NCBI GenBank assembly: GCA_907165135.1
Contig: OU015568.1
Coordinates: 2,364,501 to 2,428,500, forward strand
DNA from: Oikopleura dioica
Lineage: Eukaryota; Chordata; Appendicularia; Copelata; Oikopleuridae
Direction of reading: 5' to 3'
DNA: 64,000 nt
The translations under genes were made by a program, and so were the position numbers. This document shows positions 11,206-22,700 of this stretch, one piece after another. A model generated the notes under the pieces. It was given only the letters and a program-made list of their open reading frames with translations, was not told the DNA's origin and did no database searches. How positions within the stretch are numbered: the stretch's first letter is position 1; every line of letters begins with the position of its first letter.

Positions 11206-11465
11206 TCAAGTGTCTCACACTTCGTTCAATGGTTTAAAAAGTTTTTCGACGCTAACTATCAGGTAAATCAAAAAGAACGCGAAATCCTTTTTCAATTCTG
11301 ATTTCAAAGGGAGAACCTCTTGGTCCCGTTCATGCGAGAGCGAACGCTGGTGTGACTCCCCGCTTCAAATTCGCTGCAGTTTCTACAACAGCAAAGAAAG
11401 CACCCGCTCGAGCTGGAGCTCCCGCTGCTCGGGTCCTCGAAGCCCCAAGAACTCCTGCATCGTAA
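11206..11465 (+). pseudogene. EB1/MAPRE fragment 2 (FVQWFKKFFDANY and linker)
   Basis: The frame contains HFVQWFKKFFDANY, which is nearly identical to the last helix of the EB1 CH domain. A GT-AG intron (11263-11309) follows, then an Ala/Pro-rich exon (11310-11465) ending in TAA that looks like an EB1 linker (FAAVSTTAKKAPARAGAPA). The EB homology coiled coil that should follow is absent. A palindrome AAGCCGCTTGCGGCTT follows the stop at about 11469. Confidence 0.65.
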
Positions 11466-11652
11466 GAGAAGCCGCTTGCGGCTTCGAATTTATGTTAGTT
11501 CAGGGAAAGACAAAGGAAAAAGAAGAACGCACGGCCTCTGCTTTTCTACCGTATCAAGGATGTCCCAAGCTCTAAAGGATAATTCAACTCAAGATTTAAC
11601 TAAACTATATTCACTGTCATTTCTTTCGTGCATCTGTGCTCGGTCAAATAAA

Positions 11653-12275
11653 TCACTTTCCTAGTACTGTCATCCAGTCTTCCAAGCGTCGAGGATCAGG
11701 AACTGTAGCGGCCTTTATTTTTCTTTCGTACTTTCTGGAATTCTGAGCAAGACGTCTCATCTCCTTTTTCGTGAAAAGATTGCCTCTTTCCATGCTCGAA
11801 AGTTGTGAATCTTTTTGAACTTCTCCACGAATTGTCTGTTGACTTTTTGGGCGAATTTGGTTCCTGTTGAGCATGGACACAGTCGTTGCGTACTGTAATC
11901 GCTTCTTTTCGAGTGCATCGTTCTTCAGACATTTATTCATGTGAATGTCTACTTTCGACTCTAGCTTTCCACATCGCCAATTGCTGAGCTCAAAAAAACG
12001 AGGAGATTCCATATCAACAACTTTTGCAAACATCCAAATCTTCGTTGAACAGCGGAATGAAGCGTCTTTCGAATATGATTGATTTTCACACTCGACTCGC
12101 ATCTTGAAACGGAAGTCAGGATCGTCGTTTTTAGAATGCAGAATCGTTTTCTTCGCTTTTCTTGCTTTGAAAGCAAATGATCTGGAAGCAACTTTGACGA
12201 GGAAGGATGCATTGTTTTTTGAGTTTCGTTGAATCGTTACCAAGGCAGGGTTTTCGACAGTACCACCAATGTTTT
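11653..12275 (-). CDS. Unknown basic Cys-containing protein (last exon)
   Basis: An open frame of about 206 codons on the minus strand begins after a plausible acceptor (cgtgtaag at 12276-12277) and ends at TAG 11653. The first ATG is far inside, so upstream exons probably exist. One candidate lies at about 12372-12480 and contains AHCDQVLEIRCKHRVINTEI, which recalls a galactose-binding (SUEL) lectin motif. The frame has five cysteines in the middle (VECENQSY, FRCSTK, WRCGK, MNKCLK) and a Lys/Arg-rich tail (KKEMRRLAQNSRKYERKIK). The middle may be an extracellular domain, but no family was identified with confidence. Confidence 0.45.
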
Positions 12276-12888
12276 CTTACACGTTTTATAAAAATTCATT
12301 GACAAAGGCCACTTTTGACCCATTTATTCAAGATTAATAGCTGTAGCAAACATAAATCAGCTTCTTCCGGGAATTTCTGTGTTAATCACCCGGTGTTTGC
12401 ATCTGATTTCGAGTACTTGGTCACAGTGAGCACCCACTGAGATAATGGCGCACGCAAATGCTTTTTGAAACTGAACTTGTTATAAAACTATCCTGAAAAT
12501 TCTTCCTCAGAAGGTGGTGGAATCGGTGTCAGTTTCAACATTTTTCTATCCGCATTCTCTTCATCATCCTCCATTTTCTCAGAAAAATCAAAATCTAACT
12601 TTTCAGCTGCCTGTTAACCCGTTTGTTACTCCGAAAATAGCAAGAACGAACTGTGGATGCTGCCCTCATTCTATTTTTAGCGCAGAAATTTCAATTCCAA
12701 ATTCGTCGTCTTTTTTAGCGCCCTGAATAGTCGGCTTTTAGATCAAACGCTCCCGTCGAAAGGTGCAAACTCCTGCTGAAACTGCTCCGGAATGAAATTT
12801 GTGTGATAATCACCAGTTTTTCGAATTTATAAATGATTTTATTAAAAAGAGTTTTTTGCAGAGTTTCAAATAATATGCATACTAAAAA
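12276..12888. other. Unresolved stretch, perhaps upstream exons of the minus-strand gene
   Basis: On the minus strand an ATG at about 12573 opens MEDDEENADRKMLKLTPIPP and runs to a possible GA donor near 12494. A second coding-like piece lies at 12372-12480. Phases could not be reconciled into a single model. Nothing else was recognised. Confidence 0.25.
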
Positions 12889-13034
12889 GGCGATTTTCTG
12901 GCAGTTAGACTTTCTGGCAGTTAGATTTTCTGGCAAAGGCGATTTTCTGGAAGTTAGATTTTCTGGCAGTGCCAGAAAATCGCCTTTGCCAGAAAGTCTA
13001 ACTGCCAGAAAATCTAACTGCCAGAAAATCGCCT
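12889..13034. repeat. Foldback repeat copy B of the TTTTCTGGCAGTTAGA family
   Basis: This 146-bp palindromic block has the same 16-17 bp units as the copy at 5928-6044. The left half reads GGCGATTTTCTGGCAGTTAGACTTTCTGGCAG and the right half is its near-exact reverse complement, ending TAACTGCCAGAAAATCGCC. This copy has an additional unit in each arm compared with copy A. The two copies are 7 kb apart in one window, so the family is probably abundant. Confidence 0.85.
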
Positions 13035-13411
13035 CTCTCGATAGATAGTGTTTATCCTGGCTAGACTTATCTCTTCGACCGCGGCGGACGTACTTTTTCA
13101 ACCACGTGACTGTTTGCTTTGTTCACCGCTCAACTGAATAACCGTTCAAAATGTGCTGATTATCGCTTTAGATTTTGGACGAATCAGACTGCACCGTTTT
13201 CAAGAGCTCTAGAACTTGATAAGATGGAAAGAATTGTCAAATATTAAGGGGGTTGCCTCCGCTATGTCATTTTTCTAATCAGCTGATAACAAATCATTTC
13301 AAAATCTTCCTATAACACACACTTTCATCGCTCGTAAAAACGATGACTAACCCGGTCCACGCGCGGTTATTTTCAAGAACATTTTCTTCCTCATCATTTT
13401 TCTTTCATAAA

Positions 13412-14717
13412 ATGCTCGATTCCGAACAAACTAAAAGAGAAAAAATCAAAGAGTTCCGTCTTCTGACCGACGTTCCCGACCACCACGATACGGAAGCATT
13501 TTTGTTACAACGAGGTTGGAATCTTCAACGAGCGCTAAATGACTTTTTCGATGCGAATCGGAATATTGAAGAGATACCGCCACTGCCTCTTGCGGGATCA
13601 TTCACCAATTCCTCCTTATCCCCTTCTTCCGCAAGTGGGACAAGGACGAGACACTATCAAACTGTTCGATCGCGAGTTGTCACCAATAATTCCAGTTCAA
13701 TTTGGCAAAGAATCGAGGAAAACAGGACACCGACACGTCGTCGAGCCCCATCTCCCCCACGAAATCGTCCTCCTCAAAGATCCTTTGTCACAGATCAGTA
13801 TCCCACTCACCCTCCCCCTCCAAGAACAACATCAATAAATCAAGATCGCCCGAAACGTCAAGCTCCTCCACCGCCCATTCAGAGAAGCTCTGATACCATT
13901 GGCCTTGACCATACACCAGTCTCTTCAAGAACCAGTCAAGAAAGAGACACAAATCCTGCAAGAAGTGATGTTAACCCGACACCAGCTTCACCAGCGACGC
14001 TTCAAAGGCATCCAACGTTGAATAAGAAGCAACAGAATCTCGCACTCAAAGTTGTGAAAAACTTTTCAAGTAGATACTTTCACATTCATTTTTTATTCTA
14101 TTCTAGAACTTTTAGATCGTCCAAAACGACAAGCGCCGGAAGCCCCAGATGAGCCACCAGAAGTCGATGAAAAAGTAAGTGCTTTTTTCTCGTTTATTTC
14201 TCATCGGGAATTTCAGGTTGAATTGGAGTCGAAGAAAAAGGAATTGAAAGAACTAGAAGAGAAGTTAGAGGGCTTATTGACATGTTCTATTTGCTGTGGA
14301 GATATGGAAAGAAAGGCGCGGCTCAAAATATTTAAGATTCAAATTTGATTTGTCCATGTATTTTGAACACGTTATATAGGCAGCTCTTCAGGATTGTGGT
14401 CACGTGTTTTGCGTTGATTGCTGCCAACGGTTCTATTCTGCATTCAGAGTACGTACAAATAGCTTCTCATTGCCCCGGTTCAAGTAGCTTAACCCTTCCC
14501 AAACAGAAATTGAAGCTCTAAAAAGGGAAAATCCGGAAATGAGATAGGATTCCTATCTTTTATTTTTGACATGACATCGTTTCCGGAAGAGTTTCTAGCG
14601 AAAAACTCGAAAAAAGACGAACCAAGTTTTCAGTTTTTTTCTTCTAAAAATACATTTTAGCGCGAATGTCCCATCTGCCGAAAATCCTTCAACGACTACA
14701 TTCAACTGTTCATGTGA
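13412..14717 (+). CDS. UBA-like and RING finger protein, probable E3 ubiquitin ligase
   Basis: Exons 13412-14069, 14107-14174, 14217-14315, 14380-14448, 14661-14717; 316 aa with matching phases. The N-terminus (about residues 8-50) reads KIKEFRLLTDVPDHHDTEAF then LQRGWNLQRALNDFF, the pattern of a UBA/UBA-like ubiquitin-binding fold. A long basic Pro/Arg-rich region follows. A short helix (LESKKKELKELEEKLEG) precedes a C-terminal C3HC4 RING: CSIC, CGHVFCVDC, CPICRKSFNDYIQLFM at the very end. The RING should recruit an E2 enzyme. The intron 14316-14379 is GC-AG and splits the RING. The upstream in-frame ATG at 13343 would add 23 residues; 13412 was chosen because it directly precedes the conserved part. 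Confidence 0.82.
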
Positions 14718-16784
14718 GAAAAAAAAAGAAGAGGCGATAAGCAAAAAATAAATCAGCACAACCCAGAAAAATTTGTTAAAAACGAACTTGCAAGTAATAG
14801 CCCCACCCTTCGCCTGAATAAAACTTTAAATCCTGTTTACAAGAGTAAAAGTGGAAAAGACGGGATAACCCGGATGCGATTTATTTTTTTCTGTCGTTGC
14901 TCATACAACTTTAAATAAACGATAATTTCTACAGGGAAACGCCAAGAATTGAAAAAAACGGATCATGACAAAAACGCTTGATTTTTCAATTCAGAAAGCA
15001 CGTTTTGAACAATGGTCAATTACGGTCGTTAGGCCGTGGCGTATTAAGATTTTTCAAGCGAACATGGCATTAACGTTTTTTAGAAATTCCCTCTAACTGC
15101 ACTCATTTCATTTGGAATCTGCCTGCGCGTTGTTTGGTACAAACAAAAATGTTGCGCGGGGTTGAAAAAGTTTATTTCCAAAAATTTAAGATTCAATAAA
15201 ATTCAATTAGATTGAAGAAATAACATTAATAAGGATCAGAAGAACTAAGATAAAGACTACATCATACAGTTAAGGAGGGGGTCGACGAGAATCGGGATTT
15301 CCGTGACCAAAAATGCGGGAAAACCTGATCAGATAAGCAAAATCTGAGTTTACTGGCAAATAGAAAAGGGTTGAAAAAATTAACCGGCGAGAACAAGAAA
15401 AAATTTTGGCCGGAAAAAATCGGTCAAAAATCAAGAAAAAATTCTCGTCGACACCCCCCCCTCAAGAATAATCCGAGATGCAAAAATGCTAATTCTAAAA
15501 ATTTCCAGAATTTATACATCATTTGCGGGCCGCAGATTACAACTCTTTTGCGGAGATGATTCGAATTTGGAACTCGAGAGTTAATCTTTATCTTACCGCT
15601 GAAAAAGCGCACCTGAGTGCCGAAAGATAACTCAACTTTCACGATTCCCTTTTGTGAAATGCTTCATTAGAAGCTCCATTTTCCAGCGTATATTATTTTT
15701 GATCTCATGGAAACAGTTGAAAAAGACGGCGAACTTGGCTTGGATGATGAAGGACGAAGTGTTGAGGATCTCTTCTTTTTGGAATCTTTCGAATTCTCAC
15801 AGCTACATAAATTATTAAAATAAGCAAAAAAATATAAACAAACCATTGTTTGAAAGAATTTGCTTCAAATTCTTTGTCGAAAACGAGTCCATTTGCCGAT
15901 TTCTTTCGCCGAAATAACTGCCAAAAGTTAAGGAAAAAAGGGTTACAAAACAAAATCTCATTTTTCTGTTCAAAAAGTTTCATGGTGATCTTTTATACCG
16001 CAAGTATAAATAATCAATTTAATCATATGTACGTATGTACTTTTATAAATAATAGCTTTGATTATGTAACATGATCAAAGATGAACTTTTTAGACTTTGA
16101 ACATAATGGATGTCTAAATTGACATTTCCTCGACAGAAGGGAAACTTATTATAACCAAAAAAAAGAAGAAGGCTTATTGAGAATACAGGATTCTGATTCA
16201 GAATTTCTGAATCCTGTACTAAAACTTTTAGTCTAAAAGTCTATCCATCTCGTTACTTTTGTCGCACTTTTTCGGTCTTTTTTTTTGCCAAATAAATCGC
16301 GACACTTTTTGACAATTTTTTCTGAAATCTGATTGGGCTAACGGCCGAAAGCGGCGATCTGACTGGTTAAAATTTTGACCGAAATTTTGATCAAAGTTGT
16401 CGAAATTTTTTCAATTTGTGGTCATCGAAGCTACGTATTTTTTAGCAAAATAAGGGAAGAAATCAATCCTGGCCAATAAATCTTTTGAATCAACTGAACC
16501 AAACTAACCCTAGACTGAATCCATCGCGACAGCAGCCCAAAACCGCGTCTGGTTTAAAAACGCTAAGCAGATTTCCTCGCTTTACAAGCCGTTCCTTTCG
16601 AGCCCTTTTCGGCCTCTAAGTACTTTTACTCGCGCTGTTTGCGCGATGGCGCTCGCGAGTCCCGGAGTTTTCACGATTCTTGCAATTCTAGCGCGCTCGA
16701 ACGATTTTTCTGACGAAGATTCTTTTCTGCCTAAGTTCGCAAAATCCATTTCTTATATTTTTTTTCAAATAACAAATCATCAAG
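14718..16784. other. Intergenic stretch with one possible small gene
   Basis: No clear multi-exon gene. A minus-strand ORF at 15705-15983 is described separately. An imperfect palindrome, ACAGGATTC...GAATCCTGT, lies at about 16185-16217. The end of the stretch (16250-16440 and upstream of 16785) carries AT-rich, CCAAT-like phrases (gattggg, gactggtt) similar to the decayed MITE family seen at 17.9, 18.7 and 55.8 kb. The promoter of the large gene starting at 16785 must lie here. Confidence 0.35.
15705..15983 (-). CDS. Possible small single-pass membrane protein (92 aa)
   Basis: A 92-codon minus-strand ORF contains one strongly hydrophobic segment (FVYIFLLILIIYVAV) followed by a stop-transfer-like basic cluster (RIRKIPKRRD). 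The N-terminal part is basic and aromatic. There is no intron or homologue known to me, and the opposite strand also has a 39-codon ORF (15709-15825), so this may be chance. Confidence 0.22.
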   Translation of the reverse strand: MKLFEQKNEILFCNPFFLNFWQLFRRKKSANGLVFDKEFEANSFKQWFVYIFLLILIIYVAVRIRKIPKRRDPQHFVLHHPSQVRRLFQLFP

Positions 16785-19700
16785 ATGCGCCTTTTTTGGT
16801 TGCTCAACATCGCGTCAGGAGGTTTCTAGAGATCCATGATCAATAAGAGAGTTAGAACGAAGAACATGTAATGAAGAATTTTTAGGTTTTCTAAGAGATG
16901 ATGCAAAGAAAGAAGATGGGACAGGATGGTTAAGGGAGCTGCCGATTAATTTCGAGTGGACTGATCAGCAAGGTTAGTTTTCTTATTCGTTAAAATTGAT
17001 GATTTTAATTCATCTCGACCAAATGGCTCGAAATTGGTCATACGTGTCGTTCTGATTTGAGATCCCCTCGTTATAGAAAATAAGCAAAAGATTCCATCTT
17101 GGATTAATTATTAATAAGCTAAAGATTTAAATCTTTTAATGCATTCACTAATAATAGGAAACGTTTTTGTAGTTCTTGTTGGGTAACTCTGCTTCAATAA
17201 ATTCAAATGGTTATTTTTTATATCTATTTTCTATCAAAAATTAACTGAATAATAATGGCAGACATAAAAAACCCAAAGAAAAATTATGGTCCCTTAATTA
17301 TTTTTGCAAAAGAAGCTAATAAATAGGCAAAAAACTTAATACCAAAAAAAAAAGATCGTGTAAGTTAATTAATGAGCTTCCTTTCTGTAAATATCTGTAT
17401 CTTCCTTTATCTAAGAGATGAAGATCTAAACAATGTCACCAGAAAGATACGCACCCGGAATTCCAACAACGACTCACGTTGTAAACAAAACGTTAAGGGA
17501 GGAGTAGATAGAAGCTGTCAAAAGTCGATACTGTTTCTTTTCAGATTTTAGACAGCTCAGGGTTAACTAACCACGTTATTTTCTTACGGAAACTTGAGCG
17601 CCAATCCAGTCTTGTTTTTCTTCCTCGATTTTTCGCAGTTGAGAGCATTAATGATTCCAAGGAGAGAATCAAAATAACCATTTGAGGGGAAATTTTTAAA
17701 TCACCTTTTCCCTAGAATTTTCGCTATTCCTGAAAGGGCGTTTTCGAACACATGCTCATTTAGGTTCGACAAGTGTTGGCGACAGATTTTCACAGTATTT
17801 TTCAACCTCCGAATTATCATAAAGATGGCTTTTTCTTTTGTATTCTCGAGTTGGAAAAGATGTTTCTTTTTGCATAAATTATCTTTTTTTTCTCTAGTTA
17901 TTTTGGGCCAAGCGACTCAAATCGACCAAAAAACCGACGAAAAAGATCGAAATTCGCGACAATTTTTTCCTGAAAATTAATTGGCCTTTCAACCCGATGC
18001 GGACATCTGATTGGCCTATAATCTAAGATCTCAAAAACAGAAGAAAAAGTCGTAATTTGTCGATTTCAGCCACCCTTATTTCAACATACCAAAAAAGTAA
18101 ACCAAAAAAGGGTAAAGAAGAAATTTTGTCTAACTGTTTATTTAAACCTCACGATTTTCGGTCAGAAGCGTGTGACCGAAAACAAATACAATTTCCAAAA
18201 TTTTGAAAAAAATAAAATTTTGAAATTTTAAAGAAACGTGACCACTTTTCTCTTTTTGAAATTTAGTATTGCACTTATGGGAACGGGGTTGCTTATTTTC
18301 CATTCAATTATCACGAAAAGAGAGCAAACAGAAGTGTAAACAAGTATCCTAACAAGTTATTCCGCTAGTTAAAACACTTGTCCTCCTCTTGAGTTATTTA
18401 TTTAGTCGCATATTTGAAATGGAAGTACAACATCGTCATTCCTGGGAGAGCCAGAGCAATGGGCAGCCAATTCCCAGGCGAAAATGGATTCCCAGTCAAC
18501 CTTTGGCCCAGGTCTCCTTCTAAACCACTCACAGTCGTACCCGTCTTGGTAAGTCTTCAAGTCAAGTGTTCGCGCTTTTTATCGCGCGATGCTGATAGTC
18601 AAAAGTTTGGTATTTTTACTTTTGATAAGAAAAAAAAAAAAGAAGGATTTGCCACATCTTCTGAAATGTCGGGTTTTCGGCTCGAATCGACGAAAAACGC
18701 ATCAATTTTTTTTTTCGAAATTTGTCTTCTGAAATGTGATTGGCCGACTTGACGAGTGTCAAAATTTTATTGGTCAAAATTTTTTCCCAAATTTTGGTCA
18801 AAATTGTCGCATTTTTTGCCGATTCGAGCCACCTTCCCGAAAATCGGATTTGTTTGAGAATCATTATTATTCCTAATGGACGTTTGGGGTGATTATTTGA
18901 CTCAAATCATACAACTTTCACGTTTATTATGGTACAATCATTGTAAAAACGTGTTCAAATCGGTCAAACTATATTTATGATATTCACCCTAAAATATTTA
19001 CATGTACTGTTAGTTCCATTTAATTTTCAAACTCTCGCTCTTACAAAATTCCTAATCAATGTTATTCCCAAAAACGGGGAGTCTTTTCAAACACAAATTT
19101 CATCAATTAATTTTCCTTGTTTCAATATTTTTCCTTGAGTAATCAATTAGCCGATTAGAGACGACTCTACTAAAGGGTAGCACGTGAGGGAAGGGCTGCG
19201 AAAGGCAAAATACCGACAATCCGAGAATTGCCAAAAACCGCGGAGCTCGGAGCTCTTCCGAACCAGCTCTTCCGCAAATAACGCACTGTAAATAACTCAA
19301 AAATCGATATTTCCGGAATTTCTTTTGAAATAAAAATTGATGCAAGAAAAAAGGCCTTGAGGAAAATATAAGATCAAAAAAGATGAAAAAATTTTTTTTC
19401 GATTTCAAAATTTTTAGGTTTCTGAAAATTTCGACCGAGCAGTGATCGAAGAAGTCTACGACGTTCTAAATCGATTGACATCACAATCTGACTGCGTGGA
19501 ATTCCGATGGATTACGCACGCTGATTTGGGCGACTACTCAAATTGGATCTTTTTGAAGCCCGGATCCGATTGCCGAACGACAGTTGGTCTTCCCTCATTC
19601 GGCGATAGCTTCAGAGGCGGAGAAGTTGCACTGGAGCTCGGCCCGGATTGTCAACGAACACCCGCGGTTTTGAGAACTATGATGCTTCATGCTGTTGGTG

Positions 19701-22700
19701 CTACTCCTGTAAGTAATGGTCAATTTTGATTGGTTAATCGAGAAAATATCGGCTGCTTATTGGTCGAAAAAGAAACAGTAATTTTGAATGCCTCAACTTT
19801 CTAGAAGAAAAATTAAATTTTCTATTCAATTTATTAAAATCAAAAAGAAAATTCTCTCGGAATTACATCACGTCAATATTTGTAGGCGTGGTTAGGGTCC
19901 CTTCCCCTTCGCGGTTAATAAGTATCCGCGGTAAATAAAATAAACTCCGCTCGAAGGCTCTCATAACTCCAATTTTCGACCTGAAAAGCGTCTTTTTTTT
20001 TCAATTTTCAACCGCTTTTTAGGCAACGATTGGTGGCAGACGAGTTTCAACAATTGAACCAACAGCTTACAAGCTTTGTGCAAGCAATGGTCCTTACAGT
20101 ACTTGCCAAGGAGCGAGCTGCAGAAGCTTGGGAGGAAAAGGATGGGAGATCCTCAGATCGGCTGTCACTCATGAAGAGGCCTCGCGACGCTGCCAGGTAA
20201 GAAACGAAGGAGCAAGACCTTAATCCATCAAACTTGCGGTACGGACGACAAATTCGATGATTTAACTTTTCTTCAAGTAGGAAGTACTCTTACTCGTGTT
20301 TAACATGAGCTTCTAGAGCTTCCTCGTTCCGATCAAAAACCGCGGTCGACTTTTCAAACATTTTCATGACATTTTCAAAAAAAAAAACCAGTTTTTACTC
20401 GAAAGAAACAGTCTGTAGGTCCAAACTGAGGTGTAAAATTCAGGAGTTACTCACACAGTTTCTTTGGGTCAATTGAAATTTTAGGAACTGTTCGGTATGC
20501 AGCTGGCGACAATCCAGTCACCAGAAGAGCAGCGGGTCGTGAATTTTATGCTGCAAACTGACGACCAGGAATGGATAAAAAATTTTTAGCTGAATATTTC
20601 CATCGGGCACAACTAGGCGTCTAAAGGCTCTGATAAGAGGGGAGGTGACAAATGGATTTTCTAGAGACGAAAAAAAGACACAATAACTTCTAATGATCAT
20701 TTTTAATTTATATAATATCCGAATCACATGATTTCGACTGATATCCTCATCTAATTCTACATTCTCAACTTGTTCTTCTTCGTGAAATTGATAAGATACA
20801 TTCTATAATTTTCATTTCATAATGGTAACTTTCCTTGTCTTCATCCTCTTTAGAGCGCCTTTTAAAAAACTAAGTGCGATCTGAAAAAGCGTCGCCGCAA
20901 CACGTTGTCGTCATTGAAGTACCAAACTTCAGTAATCGTTCTCACTCGCTGACAATTTTTTCGTGCGCCGCTTATCAGCGCGCTCGGCGGGGGATCGAGG
21001 TGATCATTGAATTTTAAAAAGAAAAGAAAAGGGTTGAAATGTGTGGTTCCTGAGTTTATTTGACTTGGTGGATGTCTTCATCCACGAGTCAAATTTGTTC
21101 AAAAAAGAACATTTATTGAATGATTTTGGGAAAACGCTATTGCAGCAATTGACGAATAACGCAAAGGAGGATTGATGAAAACCAAGATTTTCGTCTAAAA
21201 TTAATTTTTAAGAGGATCTCTGACGCAACTTTTTTCTGTGAAAGTTTTCTTCTAAAAACTCTATTTACCTTCCGTGATAAGATAACACCGCAAGCGGATC
21301 GTTGCCGAAAATAATTTATACTTGCTTAGGAAAGAGTGCGAGACTCGAAAAACGAGCCCAGTAGCATCATATTTGAGAGTGATCTTGAATTCTAAATGAG
21401 GCCCCCTCGATCAATCCATGAAATGCAGAGGAGCGATTTAATTGCCCCGTGGAATTCGAAGATCACGTTGCTCATAGTACTGAAGTAACAGACAGTTGAT
21501 AACAAAAAATAATAGCTTGAAGATATTTTTTTATTCATGAAAAAGGGATTGGAACGAGCAAAATTTTGGACTGGCAATAAAGTGATTGGCAAAGACCTAG
21601 GTCAATGGCGCGGAAATTGGGCAAGTGGATTTCCCCAAAAGCACAGGAACTCGGCTCCGGTATACATGGTAAGTAGCGGTGGTAAAAAGGCTCGAAATTC
21701 AATTCACGACAGTTCAGCAAACTGCAAAAAAAGGAAGAAGTTTATAGATTCTTTCACTCTGTTTTTACAAGAAAACGAAGACCATAAAACGAGTAGAAAA
21801 CCTATCTCTATGTATTTCAAGTATCAAAGAACTATTTGAATAAGACTTTCCAAAAATACTAGCATTATTTGTAGGGCGCTATAGGAAAAGTTTCACTTAA
21901 TGTAATTTCTATTTTATCTTCTCATTAAAACCTCTCTTCCTTTGCTTATTTACTTTCTAGAGCTACTCAGCATCCGGCTGGGAATGGCGCAACGACATCA
22001 ACTCGGCTTCAAAACTTCCGGCCATTTGCGAAGCCTCGAGCTCATCTAAATCCTCCAAGTGTCTCAATAATCTTTGCTCTTCGAAAGCCTCTTGTGCTCA
22101 GAAAGGATCTGCTTATTCGTGTCGCTGTTTGGATGGCTACTTTGGAAATGGATTTCAGTGTAGTCCGACTAACTGCCCCGCTGGGACGGTCAGACATGGC
22201 GAAACTTGTGTTATGGGTGAGTAAAAACGCCTCTTCGTCGAAAATTGCAAAATATGCATAAGCGCTAGAAACCAAAAGCGCATAAAAGTGCCAGCGTCAG
22301 AGATTTAGGTTTTTCGCTTTTCAAAAGTTTTCAAAATACAACGTGCTTATCCTAAGCTGTTTTGTTTCAGTAAAAGAGCTTTCAACTTTTCCTTGCTGTC
22401 CCGAGGTTTTGAGGCGCTTCTATTTGGGAGACGAAAAGGGCGGAATAGTTAAAAAGAAAATTTAATTATTCGGCGCTTTATTTGCTTATTTACGCATTCA
22501 GTAGATCCAGGATCTGCCCTAGAATCAATGTCGAATTCAAAATTTCTGAAAAAATGAACTTTATTTTTTTCATTTTTTGAACTTTTTCTTTATTATTTTT
22601 TTCTCTGGTAGATTTTTTTATTTACAGTCTTGCGAAATGTGTGTAACTGTCAAACTCAAAATACTTATTTTTGAACCAACAGTCTGCCAGCCAAGGATTC

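Noticed and set aside
12715-13101. 128-codon minus-strand ORF with repeated FWQLDFLA-like phrases
   Set aside because: It is a translation of the foldback repeat and has no independent coding evidence.
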